A stretch of 64,000 nt of DNA from assembly GCA_002238585.1 (NCBI GenBank), contig MPMQ01000014.1, positions 1 to 64,000 of the forward strand, written 5' to 3'. The stretch's first letter is position 1. Every line of letters starts with the position of its first letter. Both the position numbers and the translations under genes were made by a program. This DNA comes from Kistimonas sp. bin40 (GTDB lineage Bacteria > Pseudomonadota > Gammaproteobacteria > Pseudomonadales > Endozoicomonadaceae). Positions 26,789-36,247 of this stretch are shown here, in pieces. The notes under the pieces were generated by a model that was not told the DNA's origin, ran no database searches, and was given only the letters and a program-made list of their open reading frames with translations.

Positions 26789-27809
26789 TATTCTGATCAC
26801 TCTTTTGTTCAAGAGTTAAATGACAATGGTTAAGTCAACCCCTGCCACACGCCTTGAGCCAGGGCGCAGAGGCAACATTCTTGCCCTGGTCCTTCTGCCA
26901 GTGAACATTTGGCTTGGCTTGAGCGGACAGCTGTGCCTTTTGGCCCGGATTGCAGCAGAGCAAAAGGGAGAAGACAGTGAGGCGAGTGCTGTCGTTGAGG
27001 TCGGGGGGCAGCCGATGGATGTTGGTGCTGGAGGTTCCCGGCAGTGCGCAGCTTTCGACAAGGGCGTTGTGCCTGGCTTCCAGATTGTGGGCAGCATGCA
27101 GGTGGATATTGGCGCCTGACGAGTATTCTCATGGGATAGGTTTGTCACTCGCTTCCGGTGCGGTGCCTGCTGCTCCTTCAGGTCGAAATCAAGCACCCAC
27201 TTTCAGAGGTTGAAACTGCCGGAAGGGCCGAGCCTGTGAGTTCGCTGACATCCCGGTGGCGACGATTCTTCAGCCACCAGAGAGCACTTGATGACCTTCA
27301 GGACGCTGGTTGTGAACCAGATGAAACCAAGCGGATTGTACCGAAAGACAGGGGGCAAGTCTTCTTGTGTCGAGGATTGCAATCTGCTCTTTTGACGGGG
27401 CATCCAATAAGGGCCAGTCCTGTCAGTCAGCGTTGATAACAGCTACTTTCAGCGTCGTCAGGCAAGTTGCGGCAAGCCGGGACTGCTGGCAGGTTGGTGC
27501 CTGCGGTGATTCAGGGAACCTTGGCGGCTTTGCGCTTCTGATGCTGCCTTTCTTCGGTAGCAAGCTGCCCCTGAACTTTGCTTGCACTGGAAGGTGCCGC
27601 CCCTGCTCGGGCGGGGCAGGCCTGGAGAGTTTGGATGCTGTTCGTTTTTCAAGAAGGTGACTGCTGCCCTTGAGCCAGTGCGGCAGCGGTCTCAATATGG
27701 ATTTTTCTGTCGCACAAGATACCGGTGGTAGACAGCCGCCGGCGCGGTGCCCGCCTTCATCCGCTCGTGCCGGGCGGCAAGGGCGGAGGCGGGCCGGATG
27801 TCCGGTCTC
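26789..27809. other. degenerate region between the ATPase and pilC
   Basis: 1.0 kb with no intact gene. The part from 27115 down to 26830 on the minus strand has a coding-like frame (IHLHAAHNLEARHN, HRLPPDLNDSTRLTVF) that begins just after an in-frame stop and has no start, so it may be a gene remnant. 27483-27621 is the decayed copy of the ypjD 3' end. 27598-27613 can form a CCGCCC/GGGCGG hairpin. Confidence 0.4.
27483..27621 (+). repeat. right copy of a decayed duplication of the ypjD 3' end
   Basis: In one plus-strand frame it reads GGFALLMLPFFGSKLPLNF, nearly the C-terminus of the ypjD product (GGFALLMLAFFGSKLTLNF). Similarity extends upstream to CTGCTGGCAGG and downstream through a CCCCTG...GGGG hairpin. 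It has no intact gene context. Confidence 0.75.
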
Positions 27810-29027
27810 TCAGACCGCAGCCCCCATACCAAAGATCGGAAGATACATGGCGACGACCAGACCTCCCACCAGCGTGCCCAGCACCACCATGATCAGGGGT
27901 TCCATCAGACTGCTCATGTTGTCGACTATCCCATCGACCTCCTCTTCGTGCAGGCTGGCCACCCTGTCCAGCATCTCGTCGAGTAAGCCGGACTCTTCGC
28001 CTATGGCCACCATCTGTACATCCATGGAGGGAAAAACACCCGTTTCACGCATGGCCGTTTGCAACCGCTGGCCGCCGGAAATGCTGGCCTTGATGCTGGT
28101 GGTAGCCTGGCGGAAGACAGCATTACCCGCTGCACCTGCAACAGAATCCAGGGCTTCCACCAAGGGAACACCCGCAGAAAATGTCGTGGACAGGGTGCGA
28201 GAAAAGCGCGCTATGGATGAGCGTTCTATCACACGTCCAATAATGGGAATTTTCAGGAGTAGCTGGTCTCTTTTGTCCCGGGCGCGCGACGATGTCTGCA
28301 GCAGTTTCTTCAGACCATACAGGCCTGCCACCACTGCCCCCAGCAGCATGGCCCAGGACTCTTGCATGAATTCCGACATGCCTATGACCAGCTGGGTAAA
28401 GGCGGGTAGCTCTGCATCAAAATTGGCAAAGACCTGCTCGAATTGTGGCACCACCTTGACAAGAAGAATGCCCGACACAACCAGGGCAACAAGGACAATC
28501 GCAATAGGATAGGTCATGGCCTTCCTGATTTTGCTTTTCAGCAATTCCGTCTTTTCCTTGTAGGTGGCCACGCGATCAAAAAGAGTGTCCAGAGCGCCGG
28601 ATTGTTCGCCTACCTGAATCAGGTTGCAGTAGAGCGGATCAAAGTGCCGGGGATGTCTGCTCAGCGCCTCGGCCAGGGTCGTGCCTCCGGCAACGTCGCT
28701 TCTCACCTCCATGATGAGACTTTTCATGGCCGGCTTGTCCAGACCCTCAATCGTAATATCAAACCCCTGTAAAACGGGAACCCCGGCTTTGATCATGGTC
28801 GCCATCTGGCGGGTGAACAGGGTAATGTCGGCAGGCTTGACTGTGCTGCCCCCGGTCAGTGACAGCCCCTTTTTACGGACTTTGGTGGCCTTGATGCCCC
28901 TCTTGCGCAGATCCGAGCGAACAACCGCTACTGAAGCGCCACTGGTCTCCCCTTTGAGAAGACGGCCACTCCCATCCCGGCCCTCCCACAAAAAACGGGT
29001 CGCTCTGTCTTTCCTTTTTGTTGGCAT
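27810..29027 (-). CDS. pilC: type IV pilus inner-membrane platform protein PilC
   Basis: 405 residues with the duplicated GspF/PilC domain: FTRQMATMIKAGVPVLQGFDI near residue 70 and FSRTLSTTFSAGVPLVEALDSV near residue 275. Three membrane segments are seen, including AIVLVALVVSGILLVKVV and the C-terminal MVVLGTLVGGLVVAMYLPIF. PilC is the platform on which the PilB and PilT ATPases act during pilus assembly and retraction. In most gammaproteobacteria it lies in pilBCD-coaE; here neither pilB nor pilD is adjacent, and apaH is upstream. It is intact and probably functional if partner genes exist elsewhere. Confidence 0.92.
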   Translation of the reverse strand: MPTKRKDRATRFLWEGRDGSGRLLKGETSGASVAVVRSDLRKRGIKATKVRKKGLSLTGGSTVKPADITLFTRQMATMIKAGVPVLQGFDITIEGLDKPAMKSLIMEVRSDVAGGTTLAEALSRHPRHFDPLYCNLIQVGEQSGALDTLFDRVATYKEKTELLKSKIRKAMTYPIAIVLVALVVSGILLVKVVPQFEQVFANFDAELPAFTQLVIGMSEFMQESWAMLLGAVVAGLYGLKKLLQTSSRARDKRDQLLLKIPIIGRVIERSSIARFSRTLSTTFSAGVPLVEALDSVAGAAGNAVFRQATTSIKASISGGQRLQTAMRETGVFPSMDVQMVAIGEESGLLDEMLDRVASLHEEEVDGIVDNMSSLMEPLIMVVLGTLVGGLVVAMYLPIFGMGAAV

Positions 29028-29107
29028 GTCCTGGCATCCCTGCTCGTTCCTGACTGTCAGGGAGCTTCCATGCCCCTGACCCTGGTGCTTGCTTTTTTCT
29101 TCAACTG

Positions 29108-29905
29108 TCAGTCTAAGCAGGAACTGACATGGCCGTCTACACAGAAGCGTTTTCGATCCTTGAGGCGCAAGGCCGTCAACTGACCGCCCCAGACGCAGCC
29201 TGTGTCCAGCGCCTCGTAGCCCGGCTGCCGGGTCTTGCCCCGCAGAGCCGCCCAGTGCCCAAACAGGACAGTCAAAGGCTCGCGGCGCCGGTGTTCGTGC
29301 ACAAACCAGGGCGCGAACCCGGGCGGAGGACTGCGTTTTTTGTGGGCAAATTCCAGCTCACCATTCGCCGTGCAAAAACGCATGCGGGTGAAGTAGTCTG
29401 CCGTCGTGTTCAAGTGCCGGTTGCCTTTTGTGTCAGAGTACAGGTCACGAAAAAAATCCGGGGCGTCCGGACTCCTGATCACAGCTTCCAGTTCGCGTGC
29501 CCGGGCCAGGATCGTTTCTTCATCCCACTGGGGGGGGACACCGGCATGTACCATCAGGCAGGCTTTCTTGCGGCTCAGGTGAACCAGCGGGCGCTGCCTG
29601 AGCCAGTCCACCAGTTCATCCCGGTCCGGTGCGGCCAGCAGCGCGTCCAGCGTATCGCCACGTCGGCTGTCGCGAACACCCAGCGCCACCGCGAGAAAAT
29701 GCAGGTCGTGATTGCCCAGCACAACAATACAGCGTTTGCCCAGCTGTCTGAGGTAGCGCAGCGTGGCCAAAGACTCGGGGCCGCGGTTTATGGTGTCACC
29801 AGCTACCCACAGCCGGTCTTTCGTCTCATCGAAGTCAAGCGAATCGAGAAGTTCGCGCAGGATGCTGTAGCATCCCTGAATGTCCCCCACAGCGTAGGTT
29901 GTCAT
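29108..29905 (-). CDS. apaH: diadenosine tetraphosphatase ApaH
   Basis: 265 residues from the ATG at 29905 (TTYAVGDIQGC); a GGAG lies about eight bases upstream. It hydrolyses Ap4A to two ADP and can remove Np4N caps from RNA. Metallophosphatase motifs are in order: GDIQGC, GDTINRGPES, GNHDLH, and a later HAGVPP and FGHWAA. Length matches the family (about 270-280). It follows ksgA by four bases, so it is co-transcribed. apaG, usually between the two, is absent. Confidence 0.95.
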   Translation of the reverse strand: MTTYAVGDIQGCYSILRELLDSLDFDETKDRLWVAGDTINRGPESLATLRYLRQLGKRCIVVLGNHDLHFLAVALGVRDSRRGDTLDALLAAPDRDELVDWLRQRPLVHLSRKKACLMVHAGVPPQWDEETILARARELEAVIRSPDAPDFFRDLYSDTKGNRHLNTTADYFTRMRFCTANGELEFAHKKRSPPPGFAPWFVHEHRRREPLTVLFGHWAALRGKTRQPGYEALDTGCVWGGQLTALRLKDRKRFCVDGHVSSCLD

Positions 29906-29909
29906 GGGT

Positions 29910-30725
29910 TCAACTCCGGCTGGCCAGATAGTCAGCAAGCCTGACAAAGGCTGCCATTGAAACCTGCTCCGGGCGCAGACCGGGGTCTATGTCCAGCTGT
30001 CCCAGCTCGTCACGGTCGAGCAGGCTTTTGAGTCCATTGCGCAGAGTTTTGCGGCGCGCCGAGAAAGCCGCCTGTACTACGCGCTCCAGCCAGGCAAGAT
30101 CCTTGCAGGGGACCGGAGGGCGTTGGTGCGGTACCAGACGTACAAAAGCAGAATCCACGCGCGGCACAGGAGAAAACGCCGAAGGGGGAACACCAAAGAG
30201 AGGAATAACATGGCAGTGGTACTGGATCATGATGCCCAGGCGTCCATAGTGGCGCTCGCCTACGCCCGCTGTCATGCGGTCCACGACCTCTTTTTGCAGC
30301 ATGAAGTGCATATCTTTGACAGGGGCAGTGCACTCAATCAGGTGAAACAGCAAGGGAACGGAAATGTTATAGGGTAGATTGCCGACGATACGCAGCGGTT
30401 GGCCCGGCCGTGCCAGACGCGAAAAGTCAAAGGTCAGGGCATCGCCCTGGTGTATTTGAACCGCGTTGCCCAGACCAAACTGCATCTGAAGCCGGGGAAT
30501 CAGGTCGCGGTCGAGTTCTACAAGGTCCAGGTGGCCAGCCCGGGCTTGCAGTGCTCCGGTCAGAGCCCCCTGTCCCGGTCCTATTTCGACAACAGCGTCT
30601 TCCGCTTGCACCTGCAGTGCATGGATAATGCGGCTGATGATGTTCTTGTCTCGCAGGAAGTTTTGTCCAAAACGTTTGCGCGCCTTGTGAGACAGTATTG
30701 GCGGCTGGCACTGTTCGGTCATCAT
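29910..30725 (-). CDS. ksgA: 16S rRNA dimethyladenosine transferase KsgA
   Basis: 271 residues. It dimethylates A1518 and A1519 of 16S rRNA late in 30S maturation. Motifs: KRFGQNFLRD at the N-terminus, the SAM motif VEIGPGQGALT (about residue 47), and the catalytic NLPYNI (about residue 116). The C-terminal domain has FSARRKTLRNGLK. The start overlaps the surA stop by four bases (ATGA), showing translational coupling. pdxA, which often separates surA and ksgA, is absent. Confidence 0.97.
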   Translation of the reverse strand: MMTEQCQPPILSHKARKRFGQNFLRDKNIISRIIHALQVQAEDAVVEIGPGQGALTGALQARAGHLDLVELDRDLIPRLQMQFGLGNAVQIHQGDALTFDFSRLARPGQPLRIVGNLPYNISVPLLFHLIECTAPVKDMHFMLQKEVVDRMTAGVGERHYGRLGIMIQYHCHVIPLFGVPPSAFSPVPRVDSAFVRLVPHQRPPVPCKDLAWLERVVQAAFSARRKTLRNGLKSLLDRDELGQLDIDPGLRPEQVSMAAFVRLADYLASRS

Positions 30726-32041
30726 GATGTCCTGGCCTTGATTTCAACATAGGCTTCATCCCGTAGCTGACGCAGCCACACCTGCAACGACTCTTCAAAC
30801 TTGCGCTGGCCTATCAGCTCCCGGATCTGCGAAGTCCGCACCTGCTCGCTGATGTCTTGATCACGATGCTCAAGCACCTGGAGAATATGCCAGCCGTACT
30901 GGCTTTCGAAGGGTTTTGTCAGCGCAGTGTCGGCCTGGCTTCTGAGCTTGTCGCGGAAGGCTGGCACCATGGTGTCCGGTCGAACCCAGCCGAGCTCTCC
31001 TCCTCTGGATGCCGATCCCGGATCATCCGAGTAGGCTTTGGCCAGTTCGGCGAAGCTGGCACCTTTGCCCAGCCGCTTGTAAAGATTGGTGGCCAGTTCC
31101 TGTGCTTCTGCACTGCTGCGCAGCTCATTGGGTTTTATCAGAATGTGGCGTGCCCGCACCTGCTTTTCAAACGTCTTTTCCTGGCCGCGGGCGGCTGTCA
31201 GCTTGATGATGTGAAAACCGCTGGGACTCAGCAGCGGCTGACTGACCTCTCCGACCTTCATCTTTTCCACCTTGTTGGCAAACAGGCTGGGCAGTTGATC
31301 CAGTTTGCGCCAGCCCAGGTCACCGCCTTCCAGCGCATGCTCTCCCTGGGAAAGCGACACCGCCAGACTGGAAAAGCTTTCCCCTTTCGTCAGGCGCTCG
31401 AGCAGGCTCTGTGCCCGCTTTCTGGCTTCGGCAATCTGCTGCGGGGAGGCGCCGTCTGGTAAAGACACCAGAATGTGTCCCAGCCGATACTCCTGGGTCT
31501 GCAGCTGGTGGCTGCGCCATTGCGCTGAGTTGCGGTAGTTCTCAATTTCCCGGTCTGTCACCTGTATCCGTTCCATGACCTTGCGGCGACGGACCCGGTT
31601 GATCAACAGCTCCCGGCGTACTTGCTCACGCGCCTGCGGATAGGTCAAGCCGTCTTCACGCAGCACCCGGTAAAAGGCTTCCCGGGTCATGCCATTGCGG
31701 CTGGCCAGGTCGTCTACAGCCTCATTCAATGCCTGGTCATCAATGCTGGCTCCCATCCTGCGCGCTATCTGAAGCTGCAGGTTTTCCATGATCATGCGCT
31801 CAAGGACCTGTGCACGTAGCACATCCGTGCCTGGCAGTTGCTCAATGTTCCCTTTTTGTTGCAGCTTGTTGCGAATGTAGCCCAGTCGAGAGACAAGCTC
31901 GCTTTCCATGATGATGTCATCATTGACGACAGCTGCCACGCGATCCAGAGGCTCAACAAGCGCATATACAGGCGTCAGTGTGATGAGGGTCATCATCAGC
32001 GACAATGCCGCTTTCAGGGCCGGGGCTCGCATGTTTTTCAT
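30722..32041 (-). CDS. surA: periplasmic chaperone and peptidyl-prolyl isomerase SurA
   Basis: 439 residues. It helps outer-membrane proteins, including LptD, fold in the periplasm. A signal peptide (ALKAALSLMMTLITLTPVYA) is followed by the SurA N-domain (DRVAAVVNDDIIMESEL). There are two parvulin domains: the first around YRLGHILVSLPDGAS to GFHIIKL, the second around RARHILIKPNE to YGWHILQV. Length is normal (E. coli 428). It lies 21 bases after lptD and overlaps ksgA, as one operon. Confidence 0.97.
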   Translation of the reverse strand: MKNMRAPALKAALSLMMTLITLTPVYALVEPLDRVAAVVNDDIIMESELVSRLGYIRNKLQQKGNIEQLPGTDVLRAQVLERMIMENLQLQIARRMGASIDDQALNEAVDDLASRNGMTREAFYRVLREDGLTYPQAREQVRRELLINRVRRRKVMERIQVTDREIENYRNSAQWRSHQLQTQEYRLGHILVSLPDGASPQQIAEARKRAQSLLERLTKGESFSSLAVSLSQGEHALEGGDLGWRKLDQLPSLFANKVEKMKVGEVSQPLLSPSGFHIIKLTAARGQEKTFEKQVRARHILIKPNELRSSAEAQELATNLYKRLGKGASFAELAKAYSDDPGSASRGGELGWVRPDTMVPAFRDKLRSQADTALTKPFESQYGWHILQVLEHRDQDISEQVRTSQIRELIGQRKFEESLQVWLRQLRDEAYVEIKARTS

Positions 32042-32062
32042 AAAGCTTTCCTGTGTTGGAGA

Positions 32063-34660
32063 TCAATAGCGGGTCGGTAGCGGCGGTTCATCCTGACGAT
32101 TGTCATAGCCATGCACCTTTCTCAGAACGGAGGAAGTCCGGGCACTGCCTCTCTTGCCCCGGGGTTTCTTGTAGCCGCTTATGCCTTGCAGGAGAGAGTC
32201 GAGTGGACCGCCGCCTGTCATACGGCCCAGCCCCTTGAGGACGACCTCGAGAAACAGGCCACGATCCACCCTGGCCCGGTCAACAGGGATGTCCGGATCT
32301 CTCCAGCCTCGATACAGCAAGCGAATCATATAACAGCAGGCGTCTCTTTCAATTCCCAGGATCTTTTCCGTGTAGCGCTTGTGGGTCAGGTCGTAGGTAT
32401 GGCGCCCCATGACACGCCAGCGCAGCGACACTGGCCATACCAGATTGGTGTCCAGGGTTTCGAGGCGGTTGCTGGCAAGGTTGCTGGCGGTCGTTGAGCC
32501 CGGTGGCCCCTCTTCCCTGTAGTGGTATCCCAGTTTGACAAGACTGTCTTGTATGGGCTGGTAATGCAGCCCCAGCCTGTATTCCAGATTCCTGTCTGTA
32601 TGGGTGTTGAAGATCCAGTCCTGACTCAGCTCCAGCTGTGGTGTGGGTCTCCAGACCGCCTGGGTGACCAGCGGCGACAGGGTTTCCTGACTGGTGCGGT
32701 CGGTCAGGAAGACACGGGGCGGCGTGAAGTACAGAATCCGTCCTATGCCAAAACGCAAACGCTCCCGGCCAGAGGCCTCCAGCACGCGACTGACCATTCC
32801 CAGTGACAGTTGATTGGCATCTCCCAGACGATCTGAATCCGAAAAGCGGTCATCGGCCCAGAGGCTGTTGTAGGTGAACGGCGACTCGGCTGTGGTGAAG
32901 GCCGGGTTGAACCTTTGATTTGCGCGCCTGGGGGTGTACAGGTACCGCCAGCGGGGCTCCAGTGTCCAGGTGCCTTGCTGCTGTGCCAGTTGCAGCGGGC
33001 GCTCCAGGAACAGGCCCGAGTCCAGGTACAGGCTTGGAGCACTGGTGGCGGGGCGCAGGGCCTGATCGGGTGAGTCTGCGCTGTCGATGTAGCTCTGATC
33101 CAGGCCGGTGAGCCTATAGCCGGTTGCGCGCAGCCGGATGCCAGGTTCCAGAAAACCGTAGCGCCTTTCAAGACGGTATCTGGTACGGATGTCGGCTTTC
33201 ATGCGTCCGCCGTTGGCGTTGCCTATGCCAGAACCAGGTCCCCAGATCGGCTCGGAAATGTCCAGGGCCGCATCGGTTTGCCGATGCCCCCTGTACTGCC
33301 AGTTGGTGTCTCTCTGAAAGGAGGTGTAAGCGAGTCTGTAGTCCAGCATCAGGGGGTTGGTACCTGTGCGCCAGCTGCCATTGAGGGCCATGTCAATGTT
33401 CCGGCTGTAGATGGCATCTTCATACTGATTGAGGTTTTCCAGATGCTGGGTTCCCAGCATCAACGTCCACTGGTGGTCTCCTGGACCTTGGCTGCGCCGG
33501 GTAATATAGGTTTCCCGGTGGGTGGGAGCGGTCGGTTGTCTGCTTCCCTGGCCCAGATCCAGAAAATAGTCCTTGTCGCTGGTGTGCGTATACCGGACCT
33601 TCCAGTCCCACTCTTCTCCCAGCTTCTGATCATGTTTCCAGTCCACAAACCAGCGCTGTTGATCGTAGTGTCGGTTGCCCTTCCTGAGCTGGTCGGGCGT
33701 GGAGACTTCCCCTTCCACTTCGCCCTGTGCCGCAAGGGTAAGATAGCGGAAATTGCCGTTCAGGGATCCCCCGCGCTGGCTCATGAATCGAGGTGAGACA
33801 GTGGCATCCATATTGGGCGCTATGTTCCAGTACAGCGGTTGCGTGTAGTCCAGGCCATTACTGGTTTCATCGAGACTGAACGCCAGGCGGGGTGCCAGCA
33901 GCCCGGACCGGCGTCGGTCATCCAGCGGGAAACTGATCCAGGGCGTGTAGAGAACGGGTAGCCCTGCCAGTTTCAGGACACCGTGGTGCGCGGTCCCCAG
34001 TCCGGTCGCAGGGTTGAGCCTGACGCGCTGTCCTTCCAGTTGCCAGGCACAAAAATCCGCCGGGGGGCAGCGCGTGTAGGTGGCCTGTCGCAGGTGGATG
34101 ACACCATTGGCGTCATGTTGTATAAAGGCCGCCTGTCCCCGGAGGCCGTTCTGGTGCAGAAGGTAGCGGGCGTCGACAATCGTGGTGGTTCCCGTCTGGG
34201 TGTTGGTGTGCATTTCCTCGCCCACCAGCAGTCGGCCAGGCTCCCGGAGACTGGCGTGCCCCTTGACGTCTATCTGGTCGCCGTTATGGTACCGGGCTGT
34301 GTCGCCGGTTATCTGCCGGTAGCCTTGCCGTACAACGACATGCCCTGTCAGCTCGCCCTCTTGTGTTCCTTCAGAGGCAAGGCTGTCTGCCTCCATGAAA
34401 ACTTGTGCTTTGTCAGGATCACCGGAAAAGTCGGCGCCTGGACGCAAGGGCTCAAGATAGCGGCCTTCACAGAGCAGCTCGCTGCGTGTCCCGGCCTTGC
34501 CAGCTGGCAGTGATGACAAGGGTGTCCAGTCCATAGTGGTAAACGCTGTATCAGTGGCAGGCGCTGTATCAGAGTCAAAGACTGTGCCCTGGTCGGCTTG
34601 TACAGCGGCAATTCCAGTCAGAAGTATTGCGGAGCCTACTGTTCGAATAAGGCGATGCAT
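32063..34660 (-). CDS. lptD: LPS-assembly outer-membrane protein LptD
   Basis: 865 residues from the ATG at 34660, which opens a signal peptide (HRLIRTVGSAILLTGIAAVQA). The frame continues to 35665, but that extension overlaps the divergent gene and is not LptD-like. The periplasmic OstA domain has ADSLASEGTQEGELTGHVVV and YHNGDQIDVKGHA, and a C-terminal beta-barrel of about 600 residues follows. Cysteines that can form the required disulfides are present (LLCEGRYLEP near the mature N-terminus and DACCYMIRLLYRG near the C-terminus). With LptE it inserts lipopolysaccharide in the outer leaflet. No Shine-Dalgarno is visible at this start. Confidence 0.95.
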   Translation of the reverse strand: MHRLIRTVGSAILLTGIAAVQADQGTVFDSDTAPATDTAFTTMDWTPLSSLPAGKAGTRSELLCEGRYLEPLRPGADFSGDPDKAQVFMEADSLASEGTQEGELTGHVVVRQGYRQITGDTARYHNGDQIDVKGHASLREPGRLLVGEEMHTNTQTGTTTIVDARYLLHQNGLRGQAAFIQHDANGVIHLRQATYTRCPPADFCAWQLEGQRVRLNPATGLGTAHHGVLKLAGLPVLYTPWISFPLDDRRRSGLLAPRLAFSLDETSNGLDYTQPLYWNIAPNMDATVSPRFMSQRGGSLNGNFRYLTLAAQGEVEGEVSTPDQLRKGNRHYDQQRWFVDWKHDQKLGEEWDWKVRYTHTSDKDYFLDLGQGSRQPTAPTHRETYITRRSQGPGDHQWTLMLGTQHLENLNQYEDAIYSRNIDMALNGSWRTGTNPLMLDYRLAYTSFQRDTNWQYRGHRQTDAALDISEPIWGPGSGIGNANGGRMKADIRTRYRLERRYGFLEPGIRLRATGYRLTGLDQSYIDSADSPDQALRPATSAPSLYLDSGLFLERPLQLAQQQGTWTLEPRWRYLYTPRRANQRFNPAFTTAESPFTYNSLWADDRFSDSDRLGDANQLSLGMVSRVLEASGRERLRFGIGRILYFTPPRVFLTDRTSQETLSPLVTQAVWRPTPQLELSQDWIFNTHTDRNLEYRLGLHYQPIQDSLVKLGYHYREEGPPGSTTASNLASNRLETLDTNLVWPVSLRWRVMGRHTYDLTHKRYTEKILGIERDACCYMIRLLYRGWRDPDIPVDRARVDRGLFLEVVLKGLGRMTGGGPLDSLLQGISGYKKPRGKRGSARTSSVLRKVHGYDNRQDEPPLPTRY

Positions 34661-35125
34661 GGAGGAGAGGCGTTTTCTTAAGGGCAGCAATCCGACAGTC
34701 TCCGGGGTGGTCGGGACAGGCGATGCCGGACAAAGGAACGCCGGCTCTTCGGGTGGAAGTACAGCTCCGGACGGAAAACAGGGCAGCAACACAGGATCTC
34801 TTGTGAAACCGCAGCTGACACACAGGCGCTCTTGTGAACCTGTGGCTGTTGCCCGGAGGCGAAGCACTATACCATGATTCGCACTGACGACCAGCAGCAG
34901 CTGTGCCGGGAGCTGTGCTTGTCGTGTGGAACACAGAAGATGGGGTCCCAAATGCGGCAGCGGGAACCGGACAGGGTTCTTCCTGGCGAACAGAAACAGG
35001 CTGCCAGACCCGATTTTTATCTCCGTTTTCTTCTTGCGGACAGCCAGGGGTTGGCCAGGCAGTGCAGGGCCGGGCGACACCTGTCCGGCGAGCCTGATTC
35101 TTGCCCTGCGCGACCAGAGTAGAGA
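34661..35125. other. divergent promoter region of lptD and amgK
   Basis: 465 bases between two divergent operons. No small gene is convincing; the long minus-strand frame through it is the non-homologous extension of lptD. Promoters for both operons are expected here, but no clear sigma70 boxes could be assigned. Confidence 0.4.
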
Positions 35126-36247
35126 ATGACTTTCCCAATTGAACGCGCTGCTGTCCGTATGACAGAGCTGGAAAGCTGGCTGCATGAGCAGCTGGCCCGC
35201 GCTACCGGCCAAAAAAGCAATTTTCAGCGGCGCAGTCTGCCAGCTGACGCCAGCCACAGACGTTACTTCCGGCTGCATACAGATCAGGGACAGCGTTTCA
35301 TTGCTGTGGACTGGCCGCCGGAATATGGAGATTGCGGGGCTTTCGCTGCTATTGGCAGCAGCTGGCGTGAGCAGGGGGTGTACACGCCGGCGATTTATGC
35401 TGTCGACAGCTTGCGGGGCTTTATGCTGCTGGAAGATCTGGGTGCAAAGCTTTTGTATGAGTCGCTTGCCGAACAGGCGCTCAGCTGGAATACTTCCGCA
35501 GCGCGGCGAGCGCATTTTGAGCCCTATGGCAAGGCGTTGGGTGTCTTGCAGACCATACAGGGGCTGCGGGAGGCGGAAAGCTACCGGCGGCCGTTGTACG
35601 ATCGTTCGATTTTGCACCGGGAAATCAGCCTGTTTACGCAGTGGTGTGCTGCGGGTCTTCTGCAATTGAAAGTACCGGCACCTGTGCAGTCATTGCTGGA
35701 CGCCTTTTTTGATCAGGCGATCGCTTCGGCACTGGAGCAGCCTCAGGTTCCTGTACACAGGGACTTTCACTCCCGGAATCTTCTGCTCCCTGGCGCAGCT
35801 GACGAGCTGGGGGTTATTGATTTCCAGGATACAGTGACGGGGCCGGTGACCTACGACATTGTTTCCTTGTTGCGGGACTCTTATCTGGACTGGCCTCAGG
35901 GTTTGGTGTACCAATGGCTGGACGGCTTTGCTGCCCATTCGCCGCATTTGCAGGGCGTGTCATCGGCACAGCTGCATCGGTGGTTCGACTGGATGGGGCT
36001 GCAGAGGCACTTCAAGGTACTGGGGATTTTCTCGCGACTCCATGTCCGCGATAACCGGAGTGAGTATCTGCAATATTTACCCCGTACATTTGCTTACATT
36101 CAGCATGTGTGCAGGGTCTACCCTGAACTGGATGATCTGCACGGCTGGTTGGAGAGTGTTTTGCTTCCGTGCTTCGAACAACAGCCTTGGTGGTGCGATT
36201 TCAGTTTGCACAACACCATCAGCTCTCTGCGGGGTGACCTCTTGTGA
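35126..36247 (+). CDS. amgK: N-acetylmuramate/N-acetylglucosamine anomeric kinase AmgK
   Basis: 373 residues from the ATG at 35126; an ATG at 35159 (TELESWLHEQ) would give 362. It phosphorylates MurNAc at C1 in the peptidoglycan recycling route that bypasses de novo UDP-MurNAc synthesis. It is an APH-fold kinase: N-lobe RRYFRLHTDQGQRFIAVDWP, hinge FMLLEDLGAKLL, catalytic loop VHRDFHSRNLLL and metal site LGVIDFQDTVTGP. Its last bases overlap the murU start by four. The MupP and MurU partners act after it; murU is adjacent. Confidence 0.93.
   Translation: MTFPIERAAVRMTELESWLHEQLARATGQKSNFQRRSLPADASHRRYFRLHTDQGQRFIAVDWPPEYGDCGAFAAIGSSWREQGVYTPAIYAVDSLRGFMLLEDLGAKLLYESLAEQALSWNTSAARRAHFEPYGKALGVLQTIQGLREAESYRRPLYDRSILHREISLFTQWCAAGLLQLKVPAPVQSLLDAFFDQAIASALEQPQVPVHRDFHSRNLLLPGAADELGVIDFQDTVTGPVTYDIVSLLRDSYLDWPQGLVYQWLDGFAAHSPHLQGVSSAQLHRWFDWMGLQRHFKVLGIFSRLHVRDNRSEYLQYLPRTFAYIQHVCRVYPELDDLHGWLESVLLPCFEQQPWWCDFSLHNTISSLRGDLL

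Noticed and set aside
34661..35665. 335-codon N-terminal extension of lptD
   Set aside because: It lacks LptD similarity, overlaps the divergent amgK gene and would bury the signal peptide that starts at 34660.
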